Source: Prostheceraeus crozeri (taxonomy: Eukaryota > Platyhelminthes > Polycladida > Euryleptidae). From it: a DNA stretch of 64,000 bases. The stretch covers positions 124,001-188,000 of the forward strand of contig CAJQUW010000601.1 in NCBI GenBank assembly GCA_907163375.1, read 5' to 3'. Below, one piece after another: positions 1 through 11,637 of the stretch (positions within the stretch are counted from its first letter, which is position 1; every line of letters starts with the position of its first letter). Both the position numbers and the translations under genes were made by a program. Below the pieces are notes generated by a model, which did not search any database, had not been told where the DNA came from, and saw only the letters and a program-made list of their open reading frames with translations.

Positions 1-38
1 CTATGGCTGCGCGGATTTCTGCAATGCAATCATATTCA

Positions 39-229
39 AGTCATAATTGTGTGAAAAAAACAGTCGCTCCCTTTGTTTGACGTAAATCTATTTTAAAAAT
101 TTTTTTCAAAAAATCACCCGGTTTGGTAGATTCACCCGGGTAGCTAGATGGGTGATTTTTTGAAATTTTTTTAAAAATAGATTTACGTCAAACAAAGGGA
201 GCGATTGTTTTTTTCACACAATTATGACT
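39..229. repeat. Fold-back (palindromic) element, about 80-bp arms
   Basis: Positions 39-119 and 150-229 are near-perfect reverse complements around a 30-bp loop (120-149). The arms run from AGTCATAATTGTG to TCAAAAAATCACCC. No coding capacity is present. The short string ATTCAAGTCAT occurs at the left border and again at about 259-269, just outside the right arm. A fold-back MITE is the likeliest reading. Confidence 0.75.
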
Positions 230-310
230 AACCTCCCGTACGGACGAACTATGAAATATTCAAGTCATATTGATCAATATTATCATAACATCATCAGTGA
301 CTTTTGCATC

Positions 311-1208
311 TACCGTATTTACTCTAATAGAACCCGGGGGGCTCTATTAATTCAGATCGCTCTGACCAGGGTTCTATTAGAGGCCCGGGTTCTATTGGAG
401 GCCCGGGTTCTATTTAATTACATTGAAAAATGATCACTAAAAAATTAAAAATATGACATCAACCATAGAATTCGTTGAACCTACATAAAAATGCGGGCCT
501 ATTGTATGACAGTTTTTGCTGTTACTGCTCAGTATACATGTACTGTATTCGAAGTCTTTTACATTCACTATGCTCATGGCATATTGAGTGGCGGATGTGG
601 AGATGATTATGAACGATCCATAAGCTAACCCGGTAATTGTAATTTAGTCACAAAAAATCAAAGACCCACTCGCTGTGCAAAGGAAGAACGGCTACCAGTT
701 GGAAAAATCTCTATATTGGACTGTATATAAAAGTCTCTATATCTACCGGTATATTGAAAAGCAACTCGAGTCATTCGTCTTCATCTATAATCATCAGCTC
801 GTCCTCTTCTTCGTGTTCTTCATCGATGTCAAGGTCAACTTCCACTTCGCACAAGCGCGAGAGGGCATCATGGCATGGATGCCCTGCCTCGAAGCATTCG
901 ATGAGGTCATCTTCGCTACCATCCAATATTCGCTTGTTTCCTTTACTTATCTCCCGTCAAATGAATTTTGTTACTAAAAAAATCCTTTTTGGTTCACCTA
1001 CAAGGTCAATAAGATGCTACTGAGTCTCACCCGGGTTCTATTAGAGACCCCGGGTTCTCATAGAGGCCCGGGTTCTATTAATTCAGATTGCTCTGACCCG
1101 GGTTCTATTGGAGACCCGGGTTCTATTAATTCAGATTGCTCTGACCCGGGTTTTATTGGAGACCCGGGTTCTATTAGAGGTCCGGGTTCTATTAGAGTAA
1201 ATACGGTA
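311..1208. mobile_element. Non-autonomous DNA transposon with 25-bp TIRs and internal minisatellite
   Basis: The first 25 bases (311-335, starting TACCGTATTTACTCTAATAG) are the exact reverse complement of 1184-1208. The trinucleotide ATC lies directly outside both ends (308-310 and 1209-1211), consistent with a 3-bp target duplication; a TA duplication inside the TIR tips is the alternative. Next to both ends are tandem units of the type CCCGGGTTCTATTRGAG (about 321-413 and 1023-1200), interspersed with TTAATTCAGATYGCTCTGA. The overlapping reading frames at 1014-1273 come only from this repeat. The superfamily is not recognised. Confidence 0.8.
774..956 (-). pseudogene. Short acidic coding remnant inside the TIR element
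   Basis: A minus-strand stretch of 61 codons is open between two stops. It reads KRILDGSEDDLIECFEAG, then HPCHDALSRLCEVEVD, and ends in a very acidic tail rich in D and E before a TGA at 771-773. The composition and its place inside a TIR element suggest the C-terminal end of a transposase or another captured coding piece. I cannot name the family. No start codon with context is visible, so it is at most a fragment. Confidence 0.3.
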
Positions 1209-3046
1209 ATCTGGTTGGGCCGCACCGGGATATGATATTTTCTATCGGATTCGGTTAAAGAATCTCTACTCAACCTGACCTCTTGTCCGGGTTGTCCTTT
1301 AATTCGAGTTGGGTTTCAAAATTCTTGTTTCCCGACCCGACGCTCGTCTTTACTTGACAGTGTCTCAAAAAGAACATTGACCAAATTGAAAGAACCGAAG
1401 TCTGTAATAGAAGAGCATCTCAAATATCATTCATCTTCATTTAGCTTGTGATTAGTGAGCATCAGATAGTATTACCTGGAGAAACCTGTACACCGAACGC
1501 AATGATTTTCTAAGGCGAGAACGTGAATCCATATTCATACAAGCCAAGATTCTCTACTGAATAATTATGCATCGATGAAGCACTGGTTTATTTCACTTAG
1601 CATGCACTTTACTACATATTTTGAGAACATGTGTATCCTACATTGTATGCAAACTCATTGAATCGGACTGAATTAGACACCAGATGTCCTTCGTCTTTGT
1701 CATTTGAAAATACAGTGTGCTCCTTATTTCAAATTTGTCCGAAAGCGGATCAAAAGTTTTAGAACTCTCTAAAAGATTTATTGGATCTCTAGAAGATTTA
1801 TTGGGCAAAGAAACTGTAGTTGAAGTTAAGATCAGACAGGGCCTTCGACGTCCACAGCCTTCTAACGGTCAATGTACAGTGGACTACTGTCAACTACGTC
1901 AATGCAACAGTGTGCTGCGTTTAAAGGGACATGGTATATAGGCACAGGCTTCATTAGGACAGGTACAAATTCGTCGTTTCTAAGCGCGATTTTGCTATAC
2001 AAAAATATTCGATTTGTCGAGTGATCTCTCCATGCCTATTTAAACGGGACAATTAGGATATGCAGTATTTGGTACTCATGCAATCGGCAACTGCTTGTTC
2101 GACCGGAGTATTTAGTATTCAAGGTGTCTTCAGCATCGAGTTAGGTTTGAGCTGCATTTGAGGCAGTCAACAAGATTCATATGTCTCTCATCTCCACTCT
2201 CGGACAGTGACAGTTGGCTGCACGGCATTTAGGCAACCAACAAGATTCACTCAACAACAATTTTTTCACATATCCATCATGAGCAAAAAATGTTACTGAA
2301 GCAGCAAGCAAGGATTCCTTTCTTCTCATTCCAGGAAATATTTGTATTAGATGCATCTTGAATATGCAGATAAACAATATCTAAGCACCAAATGAAGCAA
2401 TTTCTCCACTGTTTCATCTGTAAAGCCACACCATTCAGACATGACACGTTCATCAGCAAATTTGGAATGAAATATGAAAAGCTTGATGAATTTCATGTAG
2501 GAATCAATTGGAAAATTGAGTTGTTGCCAATAATTTTAGCCACAGGGACTTTTTGAAATTGGTAAATATGAATTTCTGAAAATCATCTTGGCGAAAAAAG
2601 ATGGCGGACATGTCGCCAAAAAAATACATTAGAGCAATGAGTTGATGGCACACTTAACATATTTAGACACTTTGATATGAATAGACACTGTCTCATCCTC
2701 CATGAAAAGGAGTGCGGCGAATTCGACTTACTCAATTGCAAACCTCTCCCAATTTGGGAAAAGGATTCTACTCATTCGAAATTAAAATTCAAACCATCTA
2801 CATGGGTCCGCGCAGGGACGGAAAGTTGTTTACGTTGAATCCCTATCTTGTCTCCATAACCTTCAAAAATGATGTCCATGTTGATGATGATCAACATCTG
2901 TGTGCTGTGTGCCATCTCTCAATGAAGCAATTCGGTGGTAGGACTCTCTTAGGTGGTAGAATAGCTCAGTTGTTCAAGGGCCGCGCTTCGGTACGCAAGT
3001 GCACAAGGTCCATGGGTCGAGTCTGTCCACCTCGGGAGGTACCACC
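1209..3046. other. No convincing gene
   Basis: AT-rich sequence. A plus-strand frame at 2712-3045 and short frames at 1717-1941 and 2177-2459 show no recognisable domain. The hAT copy at 3047 is inserted in the 3' part of the 2712 frame. I see nothing else supportable here. Confidence 0.5.
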
Positions 3047-4665
3047 CAGGGATGGAACCGTTACCGGTCGACCGGCGCCGGTCGCCGGTCGGGTCGGGTC
3101 ACCGGTCGGGTACCGGTCAAACTTTCTGACCGGCCGGTCATGTGACCGGTCAGGCAACCGGCCGGTTACTGACTGTCTCCTCTGATGAACTTACTTTAAC
3201 TCTGAAGAGACCAAGTCCTACTCGTCCATGGCGGTCCTTCTACGATGTGTATCATTCTTTTAGTGTGTCATATGAAGATCTTCGACGTATTCTTCATACA
3301 CGAGACATGGAATACCGTTTGTTACCCGTTTCTCCGGAACTTCTAAAAGAATTGGTTGACTTTTTTCGACATTTCAATTCTATATTTGATTATTTAGAAA
3401 TGTCTGACAAACCATCGATTCAAAATGTCATACCAAGTTATTATTTGATGAAAGAATTCGGAGCCGCTACTCTCAATGTACATGAGTCACGTGGCGTGAT
3501 ATTACTAAAGGAATACTTTCTGAGCGGATTGGATGAAAAGTATTGGTCGTCTACGACTGAACTACATAAAGTTGCAACTGTCATGGATCCAACTTTTCGA
3601 CAACTATCTTTTATTGAAGATCGCCAATTTCGTAATCAGTTTATAGAGAATGTCAAAATTCATATCACATCGACGTTGTCTTCATATATTAAAATCAAGC
3701 CTACAGCAAGTGAATCTACGGTATCTACCGAAGTACCACCAAAAATTACCAAAATTGATCCGTTTTCGAATTTCCGATCTTCGTGTTCAGCTGCTCCTGT
3801 TTCTTTGCATTCTTCAAACAAACTCGAATTGTTGCAAGAATTTGAAAACTACATGAACGAAAATTTTCATGGAATATATTCAACCAATCCATTAGATTTT
3901 TGGAAAAAGAAACAATCGACCTACCCTCTCTTGAGTGAAATATCCCGGAAGATATTTGTAATTCAGGCATCGTCAGGAGAGAGTGAAAGACACTTTAGCA
4001 TTGGAGGTTCTGTATTGACCGCGAGTCGCAATAGACTTGACCCATCCACTGTCGACAGTCTTGTTGTATTAAAAGAAGGAGACATAAATGGATTGTGGCA
4101 GCTAGGATAAGTTTTTCATGTTAATCATATTTGTTTTAAACGATTTGAGAAATTTTCAGTTTTCATTCCATGATTCCGTAAAACGTTTCAAAATGAGATA
4201 GTAAGTAAAATTTTATTTAAAGATTAAATATACTTAGTAATAATAAAGACTCGTATAATGTACATGTAGTCATATATCATTTCCTACACGTCGTACATAT
4301 GCCTCCTTGTAGTCAAAATTAGTTATGCTTATACTTATCTTAAATTCATGATTGTTCTGAAGGCTATATGTAATTTTACTGCTATATTTCTTCTTGATTT
4401 GCTAATTAGACCTACTAATCTAGTAGATATATTGGTACAGTCGAAGACAATAAATTAATTTGCTAATTACCTATCTAGCTAGTACACATAGGCTACTCAG
4501 ATATATAAGTATCGTCATTCTTTGGGTACTATATAGGCCTACATGTAGTTTGGCATAACCGCATTTTGTATAATCAACCGGTCGACCGGCCGGTCGGGTA
4601 CCGGTCGAAATTTTCGACCGGCCGGTCGGGTCGGGTCGGGAAAATCACGACCGGTTCCATCCCTG
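3047..4665 (+). mobile_element. hAT-superfamily DNA transposon, deletion derivative with perfect 8-bp TSD
   Basis: The left end CAGGGATGGAACCG (3047-3060) is the inverse of the right end CGGTTCCATCCCTG (4652-4665). The 8-mer GTACCACC directly flanks both ends (3039-3046 and 4666-4673), which is the target duplication size of hAT elements. Subterminal DNA at both ends is packed with ACCGGTC/GACCGGC motifs (about 3060-3175 and 4575-4650), probable transposase binding sites. The interior keeps only the C-terminal part of a transposase, so this copy is non-autonomous. The intact target duplication and TIRs imply recent insertion. Confidence 0.93.
3142..4110 (+). CDS. hAT transposase, C-terminal part with dimerisation domain
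   Basis: The frame gives up to 322 aa, but the first ~15 codons are read from the TIR-side repeat. Residues about 249-315 carry the hallmark hAT C-terminal dimerisation segment: NPLDFWKKK, then YPLLSEISRKI, then SGESERHFSIGG and SRNRLDPSTV. Complete hAT transposases are about 600-700 aa with an N-terminal BED zinc finger and an RNase H-like catalytic core. Those parts are absent, so this is a truncated gene inside an internally deleted element. The frame is open to its TAA. Confidence 0.88.
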   Translation: MTGQATGRLLTVSSDELTLTLKRPSPTRPWRSFYDVYHSFSVSYEDLRRILHTRDMEYRLLPVSPELLKELVDFFRHFNSIFDYLEMSDKPSIQNVIPSYYLMKEFGAATLNVHESRGVILLKEYFLSGLDEKYWSSTTELHKVATVMDPTFRQLSFIEDRQFRNQFIENVKIHITSTLSSYIKIKPTASESTVSTEVPPKITKIDPFSNFRSSCSAAPVSLHSSNKLELLQEFENYMNENFHGIYSTNPLDFWKKKQSTYPLLSEISRKIFVIQASSGESERHFSIGGSVLTASRNRLDPSTVDSLVVLKEGDINGLWQLG

Positions 4666-5564
4666 GTACCACCACTCTCACAAAAGGTTACTAGCCTAAT
4701 CCTGGTGAGAGTTGTGAGTGTGTGTGAAGGCTGCCTCACCCTTAGCTTCTAGTATGATTTCGTGCCTTGAGTGGGGCAGGGTAAAAGAGTAAAATTGAAA
4801 TTTTCACTGATTGAATTTGATTCGAAAGTTAATTTTGATTCTCAACAATTTCAGGTTTTGCATGTAATACCATAACAATCTTTCAATCAGACATTTTTCA
4901 CATGTATACCGCAGTAGTTTTTCAAAATTAATATGTTTTGATGTCTTCGAAATCTCTTTTTCATTGATAGAGCAATATTGGAAATATAAGTCAATTATTC
5001 AGGACAGTCTCTTACTCGGTCAAATGACAATGACCTATGTGTGTCGATTAAGCGGAGTGCACTGAACGGTCCATTAACTTTCATGTTCTGCAACTTTACA
5101 TTCATCCAGTCTGTGATTGACCATTGATGGGGAAGACTGAAATATTGGGTGCTCGCAATCACTAAATATTCCTGTGAAGCCAGTAACAAATTCATTTTAT
5201 CCAACTTTTATCATAGAATGACATCAATGCATCAACAACATCCCATTTTCCATTGTACATAACGTCTTCGAAATTCTCGGTCGGTATTGTGGAACATCAG
5301 TCAAAAGCTTGTGATATTTTGTTTATTAAAAATGTAAATAAATTGGTTAAAATCAAACAGAAAAAAATCAAAAATGTACGCACTGAAAATTGCACAAAAA
5401 CTCACGAAAGTGTTTTAAGATGCTAAATTTCCTTTGTCTGCATTAGGCGACCATCCATTCTGGCTAAGATAGGGATTGTTTTGCGTTTTCATGCACTGTA
5501 CAAATTATTGAATCTGAGCGTTTTACGGAGTGACACCTGCTACACCAAGCGATAGGGTTCCAAT
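4666..5564. other. No feature seen
   Basis: AT-rich spacer between two hAT-type insertions. No coding, RNA or repeat structure is evident. Confidence 0.5.
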
Positions 5565-6207
5565 TAGGGGTGACTTTTTAATCGCAATCGCATCGATACG
5601 ATCAAACGATTAATAATCGCATCATAAAGCAATTAAACGATTAATCGCGCGATTAATTTCTTATATAATTTCAATATCTACTATTGACATATTAGATAAC
5701 AGTATTACTGTCATTATGTGAGCTATCACTGCTTCTCAACCAATTATTAAGTTTTTGGTCCCCTTTTACAATCACTTCGTCTTTTGTATTGATGTAACTG
5801 ATATTAAAAGTACGTGCCTAGTGCATAAAGGACTAGTTTCATTCATTTTAATTACCCTTACTCGAGACCTTACTTGGAATATCAGTGCAGTCTAATGTCA
5901 CCAGAAGACTAAAAATAAAGCATAGTCACCGAATCACAAGTGAGTCATTCATTTCCACACTTTTCTGTTCCGTACTGGAGAATTCCAACCTTCACACGAA
6001 ACGGACTAATAGAATAATCGACTGATCAACTTAATAGAAAATCCATTCATTAACACTGCTATCTAAAGAATCATTAGAATGATATAAGTATTTTTGCATT
6101 AGAATAGAAATGCAAAAAAACGATTAATCGCAAGCCTGCGATTAAATTCATTTCTTAAGTATTTGAAGCGATTAAACGATTAATCGCTTAATCGCTTTGC
6201 ACCCCTA
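5565..6207. mobile_element. hAT-type MITE with 8-bp TSD
   Basis: The ends TAGGGGTG (5565) and CACCCCTA (to 6207) are inverted copies. GTTCCAAT directly flanks both sides (5557-5564 and 6208-6215), an 8-bp target duplication. Both subterminal regions are dense in CGATTAATCG palindromes (5581-5655 and 6121-6195), typical transposase binding sites. No coding capacity: a 643-bp non-autonomous hAT. Confidence 0.9.
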
Positions 6208-6498
6208 GTTCCAATGCTAAAATAATCATTTATGTAAGCCTACATGTGCATGATAATAATAATAAACGATTGTGTAAATGATTATGTGCATCTATTCACT
6301 AAAAATCATGTGTATGTGACATTTATGCCACCTCTTTGATATTAACGAAATGCTCCAATTCCCTGCAAGATTTTTGCTCTCTTTGATTATTGCATCGAAT
6401 AGTACAAAGGCATATTGCAATTATGTCCTTCAGATAAAGTCTTCCTGAATTTTGCACTATAACTTGTTGAATAATGAATTGTCTTTCTTGTCTTGCAG

Positions 6499-6662
6499 AG
6501 ATTCTGGAAAACCTGATCAAACGTTCTCCGACCCTTTATGTACGCCGTGTTTACCAAACGGCCATGGATGAGGCCGTGGCACTGTCTTGCTCCTTCAAAA
6601 ATACAAAAGAAAGTCTCGGTTACTATTCGAACCACGGGGACAGTCAATTTAATGGACGGCCG
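6499..6662 (+). CDS. Ig-domain gene, exon A (first half of Ig-like domain 1)
   Basis: This exon has the acceptor TCTTGTCTTGCAG (AG at 6497-6498) and the donor GTAAGT at 6663. It encodes EILENLIKRSPTLYVRR followed by MDEAVALSCSFKNTKESL and ends NGRP. VALSC supplies the B-strand cysteine of an Ig-like domain. The exon begins with two bases completing a codon and ends in phase 0. It can therefore splice directly to 24147, which begins ILWFK, the expected C-strand tryptophan. A signal-peptide exon must lie upstream and I could not locate it. The gene family is not identified beyond the Ig superfamily. Confidence 0.72.
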
Positions 6663-8389
6663 GTAAGTTGACGGCGCCAATCTCGTCCATGTGAGAAGCG
6701 CCTGTCGGTCTCTGACTGCTTAATCTTCATTCTGAGATGATGGCCTTCATCATTGTTCATCTCTGAAGAAAGGGTCCGCCTTTAGAAGTGAATTTTCCCA
6801 CGGAATGACAGCTCGTGCACTGTGTTCTCCTCGCTTCATAGTCAGTCGTTTTTCTGTTATCAAACCTTCTACTCTTTCCTCTACAATTTGTCAAATCAAT
6901 TGCCGTCCTTCAACATCCAATTCCTTCTATTCCACAAAAAACAATTCATTCATTCTCTTGATCTCAGTGAACATTAAGATAAACTTTTCAGAGCACGTAG
7001 CTTTCATGTTTTGCAATTAGTGAATCGATAACATGCTCACCGATTATCGCTCAATTGATTTTTACGTAATTTCAGAACTGCCGAAATTCATCAGAAGTAA
7101 CATTATCGGAGTAGTAATTGGAAACCGAAATTTTATTAATACAAAAAAACAATTATAACAAAATTAGGAGATAAGGAAAAAAGTTTAAGTTAAGAAGCTT
7201 CCTTTGTACCGGCTAGGCTAACACTCAGGGCGTTACCCCTGGCAATGGCGATGCCGATCCCTTGCTTCTCTTGACTCTCCTGTATTCTGAAATACGACTG
7301 CTTACGACACTCAATGAAAAAATTGGTGCAGTTGGCGTATACGGCGGACGTTTCTATTGCCATTGGATCATTTTGGAATTGACCACTCAATTCTGCGTAT
7401 TTGCGGCATTTTAATGCTTCTGCAGAAGTAGCTGAAGAACCGGTCTCCAATTATGAGTTGATTGCATTGGACGCCGCGAAAATGTCCACACAAGTAAAAT
7501 TCCAAATTGCCGGATTTTGGTAGTAATTGGAAACTAGTTTCATGTTTCTTCACCGGTTCTCATGCTGCTAGAAGATAGGACTGCATTGTGGCGAGAAGAT
7601 AAATGCGTATTGGAATTTTGCGGGCCGACCCACAGATCTTAAATTCGCAGCTCGCAACAGCCCGTCCCGTTGTCTGCGCAGTCGATTCCCGGCACACACA
7701 TCCCACATGCTTAATTCTGACCTGCACGAAAATTGAATGTTCAGATTTACAGTATTTTGCATTGTACCATGACCATACCGTAATTAGAATTCGAAAAAGG
7801 CATTCAGGCCTTCACATCATAGCATTCTATCACGGTTGCTGGCATAAATCGGAAATTTCCAATTTATGCCCGCCAATTTCAATGTATTTTCAATGGAGTT
7901 ACAACTTCCCATTTTATGGTCTCCGTTTTCATACATCCATCTTCAACATAATCATTTCAATGCTATTGTGATGGCGATCATTCTTAGAAATACAAGCAAA
8001 ACCTTTTTCCATTTCAAAAGTTGCTTACATTGCGGCTGCTTTTATCCTAGAATTTTCCCGATACAACAAATTTCATATCGCTGCTATTGTGGTCAGAGTT
8101 AACAATTCTTTATCAATTCAGTCCGGTTCGGTTTGTCTGGGCCAGAGCCCAACCAACAAGTGCATCGAACAACTTTTCCCAGGTCTTTATCATGTGCTGT
8201 AGTTGATTTGGAAGGTGATTTAGGTTCATTTATGACTTTCAATTGTCATCTATTTCATGTCGACTTTATGCTTTATCCTGCTATTTATCTTTGGACAGTG
8301 ACAGAGCAGGCTTCAGGCTCCAATCGTCAAAAATAGTTGATTGTGTAGGATATCATAGGCCTATAGAAAATGATTTCGACTTGATATTC
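6663..8389 (+). other. Intron sequence, nothing else seen
   Basis: This is the first part of the ~17.5 kb intron following exon A. The several short frames (for example 7603-7971 and 7190-7450) have no recognisable motif. Confidence 0.45.
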
Positions 8390-8650
8390 CGGGTTCTGGT
8401 ATGCTCAGGCTCATTGTCTGGCTTGGTATTCTGGGTTTGGGTATGGTCAGGCTCACTGTCGGGCTTGGTATTTTGTGCTCCGGTATGGTCGGGCTCACTT
8501 TCGGGCATGGTATTTTGAGCTCAGGTATGGTCGGGCTCATTGTCTGGCTTGGTATTTTGAGCTCAGGTATGGTCGGGCTCACTGTCGGGCCTGGTATTTT
8601 GAGCTCAGGTATGGCTGGGCTTATTGTCGGGCTTTCCGGGCTTGTACGCA
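8390..8650 (+). repeat. 42-bp minisatellite, about six units
   Basis: The unit is GGTATGGTCGGGCTCACTGT followed by a segment like CGGGCTTGGTATTTTGAGCT and CA. It is repeated roughly six times with point variants. The unit length is a multiple of three, so all frames stay open across it. That explains the overlapping low-complexity frames at 8243-8769. Confidence 0.85.
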
Positions 8651-8769
8651 CCTCATTGTCGGACTTATTTTTCAGGAATCGAAACTCTCATTTTCGGTCT
8701 TGGCACTCTGGGGTCGTATGTTCGGATAGAGTATCAAGCTTCCGGGTGGAGGCTTGGTCGGGTCACTAA

Positions 8770-11292
8770 ACTTTGCCCCGAGCCCAGTTATAACTTTTAA
8801 GTTTTTACTTTGAATTGCCTATCTAACTTCACAGTGAATTATGAATTTCAGCCATTTGCCTCTCGATTCATAAACAGCATAATCTTCATTCTAATCATCA
8901 ACTGGGTCATCGGACCAAATAATCAATTTCAGTTTGTTTCTGTCATATCTTATCCTCATGATCCCTTTGTTCTCCCTTTTGCTCATTGATCTGTTTAGTC
9001 GTTGTGATTGCCTCGCTTGACCACAAGTTGTAATTGGGAATTTATATAACTAGCAGGGATGGAATTAATTTGAGGTCGTCCTCAACAAATTTCCAGATAT
9101 AGATAACCAAGTACCTGATGGGCGGAAATTGCCGTCATTGACGCAATGCCTTGTCTGGGCTCAATTCTTTCCCAGTGTCCCTGCGTCAGCAGAGCGATTG
9201 CCTCTCTGGTAGCGCGGACAGGACTTCCGACACCAAATGCCACTTCTCAGTCACCGCCCCTTTGAACTCACCGCATCGCCGTAAATGTTGCACTGTCTGG
9301 CGCCTGCCATGTCTGTAATCCTTCCTTCTACCTCCAGTCCGAATTCCTCTCCCCTACTCATTGCTCCTCTGTCCAATGATATCTTTTTTGGAAAAGTAAA
9401 CTGCTGAAATCAGTATTTTTTCTATTGAACTGAAACTCAACAACAGTTTTGTTTTGAAGACTAAGCTGTTGTAGGATGTTCTGAGTCTCTATTTATTCTG
9501 CCGTGTATCTGACAAAGACAGAATGTAATATAGCCTCATCTGTAATCATTGTCATGACATCAAAGTCACATAACTTTAATTAGGGATTCTAGACCCGGGA
9601 TTGTCAACCTTTGGATTAGAGGCACACAATCTCGGGATTGAGATTTTAGCAAAATAGCAAACAATATTCCGCAAAAAAGGCAAATGTAGAAAGAAAAATC
9701 GACGAAGATAAAACTAAAACAAACCCATACGCAACGGATATCATGCAGGCGCTTCACACTTCGATGTGATCGTCAAAGTTGCGTTTTCAATAACTTTTTG
9801 ATAAAAGATCGAGAATTTAATTCCAGCTGAACATTTGCGAAAGTATGACCGACTTAAGGATGAACATGTGGGAAACACACAATACCAAGATAAGGAATCG
9901 AGGTAATCCCGGCATTAAGATCTTTGGAAGGAAAATTGCTCGTTTTTATTTGCATTATTGGCTTCTGGTAAAAACTCAATCCCAGGATTGAGCTGTTTAA
10001 GAAGAATTGTTCTCATTTGACTGTGGCTGTTATTCACAGGCACAGCATAACAGCCGCACATACGATAAAAAGGCATGTTGTATAAGATTCTTCAATCCCG
10101 CAATCCTGAGATTGGGATTCTTCAGGATTTTGGAATCCCAATCTGTTAGTGGAATGCATTGAGCAAATAGTTGCAATTTTTATCAACTTATCATTAAAGT
10201 ATAAACTGACTTTTGGCAATTCCGAGTCTATGCTAATCCAACATCTCGGCATCCTATATCATTGATATGCATACATGTATGAGTTTGGAATAACATTTTT
10301 ACGATTCTACTTAATTCCGGGACTGAGATTTTCCGGGATTTTGGAATCCCTTCGTAGACCATTCTAAGCTAAGCTCCGTCACTTGGTGTCATATTTCTGT
10401 GTTATTTTGTAATCGTGAGCTGAGGTTATCAGATATACCAATCCCACGGAATTCCGATATTGCCATTCATTATTTGAATCGCGAGACTTCTTTATTATCA
10501 GAACAGGCCAATTTTTTGACAAAGATGAAGGCTTTAAAAATCACCCCAGTCAGTCTAAGGTTTATATACTCGGTATCCATTCAATCCCTCTGTCGATTAA
10601 TGTAATGTATAAACAAAGTGGAAACAAAAAAAATGAGAGGATGAAATAAAAGAATAGATCAAGACCAACTTTGCATCCGTTTTTCTTTTCAGAACACAAA
10701 TACAAGCAAGATTTTCTAATACAGAGCGATTTCTGCTCATGACTTCCCGTTCCATTCTTGCAGACATCACTCTATCCGTTGATAATTTAAATCCAGTAGA
10801 TAAAGAAGCCTTATATTTTTGTGCGAGTGTTCGATCTGACTTCCTATAGCTTTATCGACTTTATAGATTTGATCACGAGATTAGCTTTCGATCACGATGA
10901 GACGAGTCAATTGGGGAAGATAAAATTCAAACTCTTCATTTTCACATGATCTGGATTCAACAATATTTTTTCTTCATTCGATTCCTATTCAAAACAGTAA
11001 AAAAATCGGGGTCCATGGATAATGTTCGCTATAGCAAATCTCGACTGTACTAGGATTGGCAATTGGCCATTTACAATTTGAATTGCACGTATACAAAGTT
11101 AAGTTATTTATTAAGATCAAAACATTAATTGAAAGAAATTGAAAGCAGGGCATGAAGTGTAATCACGTATTCTGGCTGGAACCGAACGCCGGTGATGTAT
11201 CCTGAACAGCCTAAATTTTAATGATTCCAAAAACATTCGGCAGGAAATACTTCACATCAGGGGTATGTGAGTACTTGATACTCTATACCAGA
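8770..11292. other. Intron sequence with a degenerate GGGATT repeat
   Basis: Between about 9581 and 10352 the motif GGGATTCT...CGGGATTG recurs in both orientations: TAGGGATTCTAGACCCGGG at the left end, and GGGATTTTGGAATCCC both internally (10118-10145) and at the right end. This suggests an old, degraded TIR element without clear target duplication. The rest shows nothing. Confidence 0.35.
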
Positions 11293-11637
11293 TAACAACA
11301 ATGAAATTAAATAAACGATAGATCTAATTGCTATGCAAAAGATGTGCGGCTGGTAGGATTCGAACATACGACCAAGGTTAACTAGACCTGTGCTCTAACC
11401 AACTGAGCTACGAGCCACTTACGCGACTCTGTCAATTGGCAGGATCAAACCCTCACCACCACACATCAGTTGTCAAGGCAATAATAATCAATAAATAAAT
11501 AGCTCGTCACAATTGTGACCGCCGATATTAAGGCAAGTAGCGGGGATCGATTGTCCACCAAAGCATCTTAAACCATGTCGTGAATGCAATTAACAACAAT
11601 GAAATTAAACTGTCAATTGGCAGGATCAAACCCTCAC
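11293..11637. repeat. Local direct duplication, one copy interrupted by a tRNA-like insert
   Basis: TAACAACAATGAAATTAAA occurs at 11293-11311 and 11591-11609. CTGTCAATTGGCAGGATCAA occurs at 11429 and 11610. In the right copy the two strings are directly joined. In the left copy they are separated by exactly 117 bp (11312-11428) carrying the tRNA-like unit. Confidence 0.8.
11345..11417 (-). tRNA. tRNA-like sequence (pseudo-tRNA or SINE head)
   Basis: On the minus strand the sequence reads TGGCTCGTAGCTCAGTTGG, then an anticodon arm with loop CTAGTTA, then GTATGTTCGAATCCTAC. The A box (TAGCTCAGTTGG) and B box (GTTCGAATCC) are good, and the D stem GCTC/GAGC pairs. The T stem has one mismatch. 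The acceptor stem pairs poorly, and the anticodon stem is weak. If it is a tRNA, the anticodon would be AGT (Thr). The poor acceptor stem favours a degenerate tRNA or a SINE head. Confidence 0.55.

Noticed and set aside
1014-1273. Open frames with DPGSI/EPGSP repeats on both strands
   Set aside because: Translation of the CCCGGGTTCTATT minisatellite inside a TIR element, not a protein gene.
8243-8769. Long overlapping open frames with repeated LGILSSGMVGL-type peptides
   Set aside because: They arise from a 42-bp minisatellite whose unit length is a multiple of three; all frames remain open by construction.
9054-9070. CAGGGATGGAATTAATT as a hAT end
   Set aside because: No inverted partner or 8-bp duplication found nearby.
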